From Leguminivora glycinivorella (lineage: Eukaryota; Arthropoda; Insecta; Lepidoptera; Tortricidae): a DNA stretch of 64,000 nucleotides. Of this stretch, positions 53,701 through 56,923 are shown in pieces. The stretch spans positions 22,350,641-22,414,640 of the forward strand of contig NC_062975.1 in the NCBI RefSeq assembly GCF_023078275.1, in the 5' to 3' direction. The notes below the pieces were generated by a model. That model was not told the DNA's origin. It saw only the letters and a program-made list of their open reading frames with translations, and did no database searches. The number at the start of each line of letters is the position of its first letter. Within the stretch, counting starts at the first letter, position 1. Made by a program: the position numbers and the translations under genes.

Positions 53701-56083
53701 ATAAATTGCGATAAATTAGGCACTGGTCCCACTAAAAACAAGCGATGAGCAGTCGGCGATAAAAAGAAACGAAAATAATCGCTCCCGTGTAAATAAAAGA
53801 GACGCGATGTTATCGCCAGCGAGTCGCCGAGCGATGAACAAAAATCGCTCGCTCTCTCTTTTATTTACACGCGAGTGACTATATTGTGTTCTTTTCTATC
53901 GCCGATCCCATCCCTTTATCGCTTTTATGGGACCGGTTGAGTGCCTTAGAAAGGTTCGATTATAAACTGAAATAGATACCATACACTAAAGAAAAAACGA
54001 TCAAGCCCACTGGTGGCGAAGCCGGGAATCGAACCCGGGTCTCCAGCTAACGCGGCTGACGTGTTGGACCGCTACACCATCGCTTCCTGACCGCAATTCC
54101 CGTCAACACGCAGCAAGATTTTGTTGGTCGCTTTGGTATATATCTTACGATCGCTAAATGTTGGTAACAAAATTCTTTAGCATTGTACAAATGGTATATC
54201 TATTTCAGTTTATAATTTATATATAGTGGTGTTACTACTTAAAAAAACAAATCAAAAAATATTTAATAAAATAATTTGATTTATTCCTTACATCGAAGGT
54301 TCGATTACTTAAATAGGACTTTTCCCTGAATTTTCAAACTTGAGTCTTGTAGAAGTACAGTTTTCGGTATGGTTGTATTTAGTATTCTGTGGCAAATGTC
54401 ATGCGTTCTATTCTAATCATCAAAGCGATCGTCAACATCGTATGCGCATTTTCAGAATCTGGGAGCCAAAATTAGCGTAAGTTGTTAACAAAAATTAACT
54501 CGCTGTCAGTTTTAGAAGCATTTTTTTGTTAATTACATAAACTTTAATCGATAATCTACATTCAGAACGTGAAAAAGATTAATTTTTAGACAGTTTTTAT
54601 GCTTAATTGCCGTCACAAAACTGACAGCAGGTTAATTTTGGGTTACTAAATTCTGAAAATGCCCATCTGAACTTTAACAAATTTTTATGTAAGAATGGGC
54701 TCCAACTAACCTACAAACGGACGGACGGACATTAGAACAAAGTGATGGTTCCGTTACGCAAAGCGTCGATTATAATATTCCGTTTGGTTACGAAATAGAT
54801 TCAGTGAGTTTTCGTACTAATGAGAGAAGAATTGGAGTAGGTAACGGATGTTCTTGAGTTTTATGTGTTATAATTTTATGTTTATTTAATTAATCTTTTG
54901 TAGATACTAGTTGTAGTGCATCGCCCATATACGGCGTAGCAATGATAGTTTGTTTTGGACTTGAATCAGAAATGGTACAAGATATTTTTTTTTATCTGAT
55001 CATATTAAACTGATATTAAAATAAATAAATTAAAAAGATATTAATTACCAACACAGCACGACATGGAAATGTATATAAACTTAGTAAATAAAATTACAGA
55101 TGTGTGTGCAGTAAAATGGATGAGCCTCAGAGAGACCGCTGATTTTTAGTCCCCAGACAATAAAACTGAATCTAATACTTAACTATATAACTAGCTTACT
55201 ATCTAACCCGGCGAATAGATAATATTGAGACCACATGAAATCGTAAATAACTTCTGTGCACCAACGCTATTCTGCCTTCAAAATAATAGATGCCTTTGAT
55301 CCCGAGCAGGCCTTTAAACTGCCCTGGCGATCTCAATGTGCTTTTCAAAGTTGTCTCACTTCCGTTGTGGGCCATTTTTTTCAAAGTTGTCCACCCCACT
55401 TTTTTGGATTTGGAAATATTTATGTGATTTCCACTCAGAATCGCGAGCTCTTTCAATCCTACACTGAGAGAAAATACAACCAGTTTTCATGTTCGTTCAA
55501 CAAGTTTTTTGGTTAAAATAGCGCCCACGTGCTCTTTGGTTCAAACAACAAGCTACTTGTCATTTGAATCGGCAATATATTTGAATCAACATGTCGATTT
55601 TATAAAAACAACCTGACACATATTGTTTTAAACATACGTTTGGCTGATTCAAACGGATAAACCGCAACAAGTCGAACTTGTTAAATTCACAATGCAAATT
55701 TCTCTCAGTGTAATAGGAGAAAAAAAGTGTCCTGAGGTTCTTGTCCCATTCCGTTACCATTTTTTCATACATTTTGTATAGCGGTTACGGAATGGAAGGT
55801 CTGAAAAATGTATGGAAATCTTGGAACATTTTTTTTCACCTATCAGGATCGAAAGACCTCGCGACTCTGAATATGAATCGCGTAAAAAATACCCATGTTA
55901 CAAAAAAAGTGGGGTGGACAACTTTAAAAAATTCCTTTAATCTTTGGTCAGGGCGAAGTTGAAGAGATAAAAACAATAACATATAACTAGACGAAAACTT
56001 ACCCGTCTCGCCTGTTCGCTCTCGCTGTAGTCAACTGGCTGGCACGCCAGACTGTAGTCACCCCACCATCCTGACATTAGGTG
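17250..56083 (-). CDS. Very-long-chain fatty-acid elongase (ELOVL family), 5'-partial, five exons
   Basis: ELOVL enzymes are endoplasmic-reticulum membrane proteins that condense malonyl-CoA with a long-chain acyl-CoA, the rate-limiting step of fatty-acid elongation. Five minus-strand exons join in phase into 253 visible residues plus a TAA stop. All family signatures are present (visible-residue numbering): LMSGWWGDYS near the start; KLSEFADT (KxxExxDT) at 39-46; the histidine box HLYHH (HxxHH) at 62-66; NNMVHVIMYAYY (NxxxHxxMYxYY) at 92-103; TTVQLIQ (TxxQxxQ), at the junction of exons 3 and 4; and DCGYP before the last exon. Hydrophobic segments between them fit the multi-pass fold. The C-terminus is a long Asn-Gly-rich tail. 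Family proteins usually start 50-70 residues earlier, so the N-terminal exon(s) are missing and probably lie beyond 64000. It resembles the insect ELOVL1/ELOVL7-like group, but the orthologue cannot be fixed from this. Confidence 0.95.
18440..18678 (-). mobile_element. tRNA-derived SINE, family 1, in intron 4
   Basis: On the minus strand it reads TACCGGTCTGGCTCAGTCGG (A-box region), a B box GGGTTCGAATCCCGG, then GGGCATTTATTTGTGTGATG, and ends near GTAAGGTGTCCCCAATATTT. Related sequences: 27866-28045 and 40100-40335 (both minus) and pieces at 52706-52860 and 53140-53260. Nothing suggests a functional tRNA. Confidence 0.75.
19399..19806 (+). mobile_element. Internally deleted Tc1/mariner element in elongase intron 4
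   Basis: Termini at 19404-19426 and 19779-19801 are perfect 23-bp inverted repeats (core GTTCATAAGTTTTGAGACG), extended by CCTC(G/T) outside. The 408-bp interior retains only the N-terminal part of a transposase, so this is a non-autonomous remnant. The TA duplication expected for the superfamily is not clear at the borders. Confidence 0.8.
19568..19720 (+). pseudogene. Tc1/mariner transposase N-terminal remnant
   Basis: A stretch of one frame reads VISLYEAGAKPMEIFNQIK, SIGASRNFVYYTFKRYRDTQ and SIADRP. This is the helix-turn-helix DNA-binding domain of a Tc1/mariner (IS630) transposase. The upstream MAGKKGQR is in another frame and meets a stop, and the DDE/D catalytic domain is absent. It is dead; the identification rests on motif recognition. 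Confidence 0.7.
19987..20051 (-). CDS. Elongase visible exon 4
   Basis: 65 bp. Acceptor CTTTTTTCCAG before 20051, donor CAAG|GTAAGG after 19987. It encodes IQFYMVLFHSISALFFDCGYP in phase 0 at its start and leaves AG of a split Arg codon at its end. DCGYP is the conserved loop before the last membrane segment of elongases. Confidence 0.95.
20635..20812 (-). repeat. Lepidopteran GCGAGCGAAGCCG repeat, copy 3
   Basis: Reversed copy running from AAGCTAGCTTTTTCCGCGG to CATTCATAATATTAGTATAG. Near full length compared with copy 53487-53645. Confidence 0.75.
20978..21365 (+). repeat. CCCCCGACGCA repeat copy 2 plus GCCTACCCCTTTATGGG tail
   Basis: Begins AACCCCCGACGCAAGAACGA, includes GCTCCCGAACGGATGAACCG and GTCGGGGGTTATTTCAAAAT, then from 21278 the tail with CAAGAGTGGCACTGAAGC and a (TATG)n end at 21355-21365. 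Confidence 0.75.
21390..21792 (+). pseudogene. Non-LTR retrotransposon 3' end with degraded C-terminus
   Basis: One frame reads AVWKALNRLRTGVGRSKDNL, then QKWGIG, CDCGVPQTTTHMRQCPRC and EDLLRATPRGLEVAKHWQTK before a stop at about 21747-21749. This Cys/His-containing segment is typical of the very C-terminus of lepidopteran LINE ORF2 proteins. Upstream (21390-21500) the reading frame shifts. It ends with a (GAA)n tail at 21776-21790. Strongly 5'-truncated. Confidence 0.65.
22700..22822. mobile_element. MITE, TTGCACCAAC family, copy 2
   Basis: Termini GACCCACTTGCACCAACAA and TTGTTGGTGCAAGTGGCCC are inverted. The interior carries GTCAACTGTCAAATTCCATA and TAAAATGGTGG. A TAA trinucleotide lies on both sides, agreeing with the TTA TSD of copy 50912-51043. 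Confidence 0.8.
23108..23268. mobile_element. MITE with GTAGCCGAATG termini, copy 1
   Basis: Left end GTGCGTAGCCGAATGCACGA is inverted relative to the right end GATGATTCGGCTACCCGG. The interior includes CTATCTATATCGCTCTTACG and TATTGGCGCGA. A reversed relative is at 45421-45570. Confidence 0.55.
23500..23756 (-). repeat. CCCCCGACGCA repeat copy 3
   Basis: Reversed copy: begins ACCTAACCACAAAATTAAAA, has an (AGAC)n tract near 23660-23706 and ends TTTTGCGTCGGGGGTTAAAA. Confidence 0.8.
24054..24680 (+). pseudogene. LINE ORF2 C-terminal reverse-transcriptase region
   Basis: Open for about 208 codons. It begins inside the protein with CEQVAEARNLGVLMDG, the segment just after the catalytic motifs. 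Then come SKLNYADTVVG, LIQRVQNACARFCF, a domain with RRSMHFACMLFGIVK, and at the end KCWNNIPPPIRNSFSVYSFK, which corresponds to the W-N-x-LP-x-x-I end region of jockey/CR1 ORF2. The endonuclease and catalytic reverse-transcriptase motifs are absent, so it is inactive. The frame itself has not decayed. Confidence 0.8.
24054..25111 (+). mobile_element. 5'-truncated jockey/CR1-like LINE with (TTCTA)n tail
   Basis: Covers a C-terminal ORF2 fragment (24054-24680), a 3' UTR with CAGGGTCCTCCAGGGTCCC, a polyadenylation-type AATAAAGTTTCTTCT, and five TTCTA units at 25086-25110. It lies in the giant intron 3 on the strand opposite to the elongase. Confidence 0.75.
25389..25622 (+). repeat. ~235-bp dispersed repeat, copy 1
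   Basis: CTCGGACACTGGCGATCAAA, GAAAGAGGCGCGTTCCTAGC, GGTAACTGTGAGGTAACCGA and a terminal ACTCTTTATTATACTGTG recur at 60074-60300 in the same orientation. The terminal block alone also occurs at 21885-21910. Confidence 0.8.
25623..27860. other. Intronic AT-rich sequence, nothing recognised
   Basis: About 2.2 kb of elongase intron 3 with no supported gene, no clear repeat copy within the window and no long open frame. Confidence 0.5.
27866..28045 (-). mobile_element. SINE family 1, body only
   Basis: Minus-strand body: GGGCATTTATTTGTGTGATG, AGTCATGGATGTTTTCTATG, GTACCCACAACACAAGCC, CAATCTGTGTAAGAATGTCC. The tRNA-like head with the B box is missing (truncated at about 28045). Confidence 0.7.
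28313..28450 (+). repeat. CCCCCGACGCA repeat copy 4, left part
   Basis: AACCCCCGACGCAAAAACGA through ATTTCGATTTAGTTTTTT; its right part resumes at 36655. The 8.2 kb between is an insertion complex. AGTTTTTT is present at both junctions (28443-28450, 36655-36662) and may be the TSD, though this T-rich string is weak evidence. Confidence 0.8.
28451..29080 (+). mobile_element. Unclassified insertion with (AAT)n tail
   Basis: GC-richer block opening AACACCGCGGACCCCTATT and ending GGTAAGACATACAAATAATA. It sits at the left edge of the insertion complex and ends in an (AAT)n tail, so it is likely a 5'-truncated non-LTR element or SINE. The tail is where the first Dong-like copy abuts. No coding similarity recognised. 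Confidence 0.45.
29081..31905 (-). pseudogene. Dong/R4-like non-LTR retrotransposon, copy A (5'-truncated, frameshifted)
   Basis: Minus-strand element ending at 29081-29090 in (ATT)n. Its single protein is broken into three frames: 31905-30882 (N-terminal part and fingers, RT entry SPGPDGLHNFW, NYRPITCLPTLYKL, catalytic AWIDYKKAYDSVP), 30957-30592 (RT core with GDSLSPLWF and YMDD), and 30628-29255 (thumb, a CRACRRPGESLRHIISGC zinc knuckle, and the REL-type endonuclease with PDIVIIDR and AVLVDITIP). A domain order of RT, CCHC and C-terminal PD-(D/E)XK nuclease is that of the R2/R4 group; insertion at (TAA)n points to R4/Dong. Relative to copy C it lacks one base near 30898 and one G in the run near 30598. 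Compared with C it lacks about 0.5 kb at the 5' end. Confidence 0.85.
31892..32100. repeat. Overlapping small inverted repeats next to copy A
   Basis: AGATTTGGTTCGAGTCGGAC at 31894-31913 is inverted, with few mismatches, as GTCCGGCCCGAACCAAATCT (about 31979-31998). A second exact pair, CGTCTGTTACAGCTATT and AATAGCTGTAACAGACG, brackets about 32002-32094. These may be two tiny foldback elements at the 5' break of copy A. Confidence 0.6.
32119..32262 (+). repeat. Three 50-bp tandem units
   Basis: CTTTAACGGAATAATTACTA starts near 32121 and 32171, and a slightly altered copy near 32221. The period is exactly 50 and units are almost identical through TTCACATTATTTTGCCA. The near-identity indicates recent amplification. 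Confidence 0.9.
32263..32555 (+). repeat. Probable RTE/SINE-type 3' end
   Basis: Non-coding. CGGTCCAGCCGTTCTCGAGT followed by ACGCATTTCATTTTTATATA and an AGATTATTATTATTATT junction looks like the 3' end of a lepidopteran non-LTR element. The (TAT)n there is where copy B abuts. Confidence 0.4.
32556..33297 (-). pseudogene. Dong/R4-like copy B, 3' fragment
   Basis: A 740-bp 3' fragment on the minus strand. It covers the last 190 codons (from the zinc-knuckle region RPGESLRHIISGC through the REL-type endonuclease, PDIVIIDR and AVLVDITIP, to SLQP and stop at 32729) plus the 3' UTR (TTAGGTTAGGTTTTTTATAA type) and an (AAT)n tail at 32553-32566. The right border, CTCCGGGACGGC, meets unrelated (TAT)n sequence at 33298. 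Its frame is open over the retained part. Confidence 0.85.
33298..36654 (+). mobile_element. Dong/R4-like copy C, near full length
   Basis: Plus-strand element, about 3.3 kb, preceded by (TAT)n and followed by (AAT)n at 36640-36654. It carries the most complete protein region in the nest and a short 5' leader (TGACCCGCCTCGGGGCGGG). Its 3' UTR first matches copy B (AACCTAACTTAAGAAAGAAG) and then adds a segment shared with copy A (GCCTAGCCTAAGA). The right junction resumes the interrupted CCCCCGACGCA repeat. Confidence 0.85.
33357..36428 (+). pseudogene. Dong/R4-like single ORF protein, two frame disruptions
   Basis: Starts at ATG 33357 (MSPDPVPEPDLAPETP), a Pro- and Ser-rich N-terminus without an obvious zinc finger. 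The frame breaks at a G run near 33810 (one G fewer than in copy A) and continues from 33833 (MRFVNQAFAGTDIRPRDYL) through SPGPDGLHNFW and NYRPITCLPTLYKL to AWIDYKK. Here 14 bp present in copy A are missing (about 34652), removing AYDSVP of the catalytic motif A region and shifting frame. The rest (34660-36428) is open: GDSLSPLWF, YMDD near 34943, the CRACRRPGESLRHIISGC knuckle near 35850, and PDIVIIDR...VDITIP of the nuclease near 36100-36170. It cannot encode active reverse transcriptase. Confidence 0.88.
36655..36775 (+). repeat. CCCCCGACGCA repeat copy 4, right part
   Basis: Resumes with AGTTTTTTGTTTGAAAGCTG and ends GGTCGGGGGTTTTTTCAAAA plus TTTTGTAGTTAGG. With 28313-28450 it makes one ordinary copy split by 8.2 kb. 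Confidence 0.8.
36991..37084. mobile_element. 94-bp MITE with ~37-bp inverted arms
   Basis: GTACGGTCAGCCAAGAAAGT and, in the arm, CACTTTTCGAC pair with GTCGAAAAGTGG and TTATGGCTGACTGTAC at the right end. Non-coding. Confidence 0.75.
37143..37263. mobile_element. 121-bp MITE with ~38-bp inverted arms
   Basis: Left arm TTATCTGGGTAAAGGGACCT continuing TATTG and GGCGCTTACG; the right arm is its complement (CGTAAGCGCCAT ... CTTTACCCAGATAA). The outer 25 bases are an exact inverted repeat. Confidence 0.85.
38046..38215 (-). repeat. Lepidopteran GCGAGCGAAGCCG repeat, copy 4
   Basis: Reversed copy with an internal deletion: the GTAGCCTATGTCACTCTCC segment present in other copies is missing after GAGACAAAAAG. 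Confidence 0.7.
39219..39590 (+). mobile_element. tRNA-derived SINE, family 2, beside elongase exon 3
   Basis: Flanked by an exact 13-bp TSD, GACGGAAAAGGAA (39206-39218, 39591-39603). The head has A-box TGGCTCAGCGGTACGAG and a perfect B box GGTTCGAACCCC, followed by GAGTTTTTCGGAACTTATG, CTTTTCGGTGAAAGAAAACA, GCGGACCCCAGGCTCCCATG and a GGATGATGA tail. The downstream TSD copy ends only 17 bp from the exon edge, within the 5' end of the intron as transcribed on the minus strand. A second copy is at 61020-61345. Confidence 0.88.
39620..39756 (-). CDS. Elongase visible exon 3
   Basis: 137 bp. Acceptor TTTCTAG before 39756, donor CAGCTG|GTAAGT after 39620. It starts with two bases completing a Gly codon, then GHGTFSNIVNNMVHVIMYAY carrying the NxxxHxxMYxYY signature, a membrane segment with YMFSAMGPHMQKYLWWKKHL, and the first part of TxxQxxQ (TTVQL) completed in exon 4. 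Confidence 0.95.
40100..40335 (-). mobile_element. SINE family 1 copy
   Basis: Minus-strand head with CGGTCCCGGGTTCGAATTCG (B box) and body CATTTATTTGTGTGATGAGC, GTATTGATGTTTTCTATGT-like sequence and CTTCTTGAGCTTACCGTAGG. Lies in the 2.1-kb intron 2. Confidence 0.7.
40715..41092 (-). pseudogene. LINE ORF2 C-terminal fragment in intron 2
   Basis: The minus strand reads RRIVASLSMFYRLHFGECAQ, ELHELIPPSPFYHRTLRR, IRTKRFASSFLMRTAKEWNS and LPEAIF, then after a frameshift ELITPQIFKSRVNRHRLGEL. This is the typical C-terminal end of a jockey/CR1-type reverse-transcriptase protein. The catalytic part is absent. It ends next to a T-rich tract at 40715-40735 and directly abuts the degenerate exon copy at 41105. 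Confidence 0.75.
41105..41222 (-). pseudogene. Degenerate partial duplicate of the elongase histidine-box exon
   Basis: Minus-strand sequence closely parallels the last ~113 bases of visible exon 2 and its donor. CTCCTGGCTCCATCTGTACC corresponds to the exon's CTCGTGGCTCCATCTGTACC, and GAGGCGTGGGTGCTCGTCCA is almost identical to the exon; the donor-like GCTGGTATGTTAAAAAT is kept. Small indels shift the frame, and the HxxHH box is lost (CCACGTCCACTCC instead of CCACCACTCC). The end encodes LEAWVLVQFIAG. It lies downstream of the true exon in transcription order and cannot encode a working box. Confidence 0.85.
41297..41820. mobile_element. ~520-bp TIR element adjoining the exon 2 splice donor
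   Basis: Left end GATTACGGTTCGTTACAACC and its continuation AAATTTTATAATACCA are inverted at the right end (TGGTATTATAAAATTT, then GGTTGTAATGAACCGTAATC), about 50 bp with few mismatches. Outside are GTATTTTT on the left and ATATTTTT on the right, a plausible 8-bp TSD with one mismatch. The interior is AT-rich and non-coding. Its right edge is about 15 bp from the exon 2 donor. Confidence 0.75.
41837..41999 (-). CDS. Elongase visible exon 2 (histidine box)
   Basis: 163 bp. Acceptor TCTCCCCACAG before 41999, donor GCTG|GTATGT after 41837. It starts in phase 0 with MLHLCWVYYFSKLSEFADTI, includes FFVLRKKKGQVSW and the catalytic histidine box LHLYHHS, then TPFEAWVLVKFIA and the first base of a split Gly codon. 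KxxExxDT (KLSEFADT) and HxxHH define elongases. Confidence 0.97.
42915..43060 (+). repeat. Dispersed repeat with CCCGACGTTTCGAAC core, copy 2
   Basis: AAACTATGAAAACGGATTAT, ATCCCGACGTTTCGAACTCT, TTACGGCGTTCGTGGTCA, TGACTGAGGAAAATTACAAT. Counterpart of 826-960. Confidence 0.45.
43235..43395 (+). repeat. Lepidopteran GCGAGCGAAGCCG repeat, copy 5 (partial)
   Basis: Starts inside the family at ACGACGATTTTTTAAGTA and shows GTGACATAGGCTACTTTTTG and a GAACGCTCC-related AATGGAGCATTCCGCAATTT block shared with 45035-45240, then ends AGAAGCTAGTTC. Confidence 0.6.
43505..43739. mobile_element. Foldback element with GGCACTGGTC termini, copy 1
   Basis: Arms of about 95 bp: CACTCCCGTGCAAATAAAAG and AGAGACACGG on the left, their complements on the right, with outer ends GGCACTGGTCCCATCGCGAG and CTCGCGGTGAGACCAGTGCC. 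A second, more diverged copy is at 53715-53948. Confidence 0.85.
44510..44705 (+). repeat. Dispersed repeat, copy with empty MITE site
   Basis: CGTGATGTCATCGAACCGAT, GACATGAGGCTGTCAATATC and TCCAAAAGCAATGCGCTTTT recur at 50805-51130. Here CCTTTTATAGTGCGTTCTG is uninterrupted, showing the pre-insertion state of the MITE at 50912-51043. Confidence 0.8.
45035..45240 (-). repeat. Lepidopteran GCGAGCGAAGCCG repeat, copy 6
   Basis: Reversed copy with the extra AAAATTGCGGAACGCTCCAT block and CCCCCCATTTTAGGGAAGTG, then GTAGCCTATGTCACTCTCCA and GTCGTCGCTCCGTTTTGCCC. Confidence 0.7.
45421..45570. mobile_element. MITE with GTAGCCGAATG termini, copy 2
   Basis: CTGTAGCCGAATGGCATTT is inverted, with mismatches, as TTGTGCCATTCGGTTACGG. 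The interior has GCGAAACGAAAACGAAACGC and TACGCAAGAGCGATAGAGAT. Related to 23108-23268. Confidence 0.65.
45890..48800. repeat. Head-to-head array of ~370-bp units (about 8 units)
   Basis: The block around GCATAAATGGGCGCTGACCG recurs in plus orientation near 46046, 46413, 46757 (weak), 46974 and 47346, then reversed (ACGGTCAGCGC) near 47687, 48062, 48427 and 48796. Spacings of 367, 372, 375, 365 and 369 bp give a ~370-bp unit; one plus-strand unit is shortened. Each unit contains, in order, TAATTACGAATTTGG, TAGCAGG-GTCAC, GCTGACCG, a TTTGAAAGC block, CAATAAACAATAACTTT and CTTTCTAAAAATATAAGTTT. Orientation flips near 47440, where the TTTTCCGTAATTGATATAAT block of the plus half faces its complement. 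AT-rich and without coding capacity. Unit identity is only moderate. Family not recognised. Confidence 0.88.
48805..49207. other. Unassigned sequence with a doubtful short open frame
   Basis: 48921-49127 (+) is open for 68 codons (MSTKIVKETTSGQIGSRLQK...) and open upstream of its ATG. Composition is protein-like but I recognise no family and see no splice context. It may be a fragment of a mobile element. Confidence 0.25.
49208..49368 (+). repeat. CCCCCGACGCA repeat copy 5, interrupted
   Basis: AATCCTCGACGCAAAAACGG, GCTCCCGAACGGATGAACCG, TTAGTCGGGAATGTTCTTAG. The sequence changes to SINE at about 49369, before the closing GTCGGGGGTT. Confidence 0.75.
49369..49565 (+). mobile_element. tRNA-derived SINE, family 3, copy 1
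   Basis: Head GGCGGTCGTGTGGTCTAGTG with B box GGGTTCGATTCCCAG and a CTCGGCCACCA end that mimics a tRNA acceptor. The body has AGTGGGCTTTACCGTTTTTT and TCTATTTCAATTTATAATTT, and the 3' part TTGACCGGGATATAGACCGT. The 3' part alone recurs reversed at 44362-44402. Related: 53965-54095 (-) and 62490-62565 (+). It carries extra body sequence, so it is not called a tRNA gene. Confidence 0.75.
50805..51130 (+). repeat. Dispersed repeat, copy with MITE inserted
   Basis: Partner of 44510-44705; it shares GTCATCGAACCGAAGTTTGA, GAGGCTGTCAATATCG and AATCAATGCGCTTTTTAA, and is interrupted at 50912-51043. Confidence 0.8.
50912..51043. mobile_element. MITE, TTGCACCAAC family, copy 3, with TTA TSD
   Basis: Left end GGACTTGCACCAACGAAAAT and right end TTGGTGCTAGTCAGCC are imperfect inverted repeats. 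The interior has CCCACCATTTTATATGGAAT and GACAGTTGACAGCCCAC. TTA is duplicated at 50909-50911 and 51044-51046, and occurs once in the uninterrupted relative at 44.6 kb. This defines the borders. Confidence 0.9.
51540..51850. mobile_element. Foldback element with ~105-bp arms and 7-bp TSD
   Basis: Arms include CCATCCCATACATTAAAATG, CGACCGCCTAAGAACGCGCA and TAGATGGCGCCACAAAAAAA on the left with complements on the right. The central ~95 bp is unpaired. GTCTCAT at 51533-51539 and 51851-51857 looks like the TSD. Confidence 0.88.
52706..52870 (+). mobile_element. SINE family 1-like copy with diverged body
   Basis: Head GACCACCGGTCGGGCCTAGT and TAGTGACCCTGTCTGCTAGG, B box GGGTTCGAGTCCCGG. The body has TCATGGATGTTTTATATCAT and ends at an (ATAG)n microsatellite (52863-52886). 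Confidence 0.65.
53487..53645 (+). repeat. Lepidopteran GCGAGCGAAGCCG repeat, copy 7
   Basis: Good full-length example: ATCCATACTAATATTATAAA, GTTTGTTTGTCCGTCTTTCA, GACATAGGCTACTTTTTGTC and GCGAGCGAAGCCGTGGAAAA ending AGCTAGTAT. Confidence 0.8.
53715..53948. mobile_element. Foldback element with GGCACTGGTC termini, copy 2
   Basis: TTAGGCACTGGTCCCACTAA on the left and GGGACCGGTTGAGTGCCTTA on the right, with CGCTCCCGTGTAAATAAAAG and its inverse inside. Same architecture as 43505-43739, more diverged. Confidence 0.8.
53965..54095 (-). mobile_element. tRNA-derived SINE, family 3, copy 2
   Basis: Minus strand: GAAGCGATGGTGTAGCGGTC, B box GGGTTCGATTCCCGG, CTTCGCCACCAGTGGGC and TTTTCTTTAGTGTATGGTAT. 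Related to 49369. Confidence 0.7.
54096..55367. other. Intronic sequence, nothing recognised
   Basis: AT-rich part of intron 1 without a supported gene or repeat copy. Confidence 0.45.
55368..55935. mobile_element. Foldback element copy 2, itself interrupted
   Basis: CAAAGTTGTCCACCCCACTT on the left and AAAGTGGGGTGGACAACTTT on the right, as at 14558-14895. A 249-bp element (55462-55710) sits within the left arm. The right edge is about 70 bp from elongase exon 1. Confidence 0.82.
55462..55710. mobile_element. 249-bp TIR element with TA TSD, nested
   Basis: Ends CACTGAGAGAAA (55462-55473) and TTTCTCTCAGTG (55699-55710) are exact 12-bp inverted repeats with TA on each side (55460-55461, 55711-55712). 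The host foldback elsewhere has the uninterrupted CTAATAGGAGAAAAA. TA duplication points to Tc1/mariner mobilisation. Confidence 0.85.
56003..56083 (-). CDS. Elongase visible exon 1
   Basis: 81 bp, exactly 27 codons. Acceptor TTTGTTTCAG before 56083, donor GACGG|GTAAGT after 56003. It encodes HLMSGWWGDYSLACQPVDYS then ESEQARR, the conserved W-x-D-Y ... CQPVDYS segment that follows the second membrane helix in elongases. Both boundaries are phase 0, so at least one more exon lies upstream. Confidence 0.93.
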
Positions 56084-56923
56084 CTGAAACAAATGTCAAA
56101 TATTATTTCATCTATGCTTAAAAGACAATAATAAGCACACGGCATTAGCAAACATACCGAAGATGCAAACTAAGCAAAACGTATGTACAGCCGCGTAGCG
56201 TCTGTGATTGCCGCCCGGGGCCGATCACCAATTTTGCCGATATGCCGCCCCTCTTATGATCAACATATCTAGATTATTTGGTCATTATAAGTGCGAGTTG
56301 TGCTATCGTTGTAAGGGCTCCGTACACCACAAGAAGGGCTTAAACGCCTCGTTTTTTGAAGGCACTTAAATCATTTTTGAGAATAATTTAGGTAGATTTC
56401 AAGAGATTTGGTAACTCCTTTCAGCGGCAGAGAAATTTGAGTTTTCTTTCTTTTAAGTCCGACTTACGCTTGACTGAAGATTTATAATAGCCTTTCCTGT
56501 GTAATCCATAGATTGAAGGCTATCTCGTGTATTTTTTCTGTGAATTTTTGACCTATTTTCTTAAATTACTTGAAAATTACTTGACTTATAATTATTTGAG
56601 AAGATATTTTTGAAATACTTATAAAAAGCTCTTTCATTTGATATGTAACACAATAGAGTTTAAAAAACTTTAATTTTTAATTTTCATTTTTTTACCTTCC
56701 AAAAGTGACTCCTAAAATTAAATTTTCTTGATTTAAATTGCTTGTCCGTCCTTGGGTCACAGGACATATGTTTGCCAAATTTCAAGTTAATCGGTTCTGT
56801 AGTTTTGGAGAAAATTGGCTGTGACAGACGGACAGACAGACGCACGAGTGACCTATAGGAATCCGTTTTTCCTTTTTGACGTAATCCAAACCAATAGCTT
56901 TTGTCTTTTGTTCCTACTAAAGA

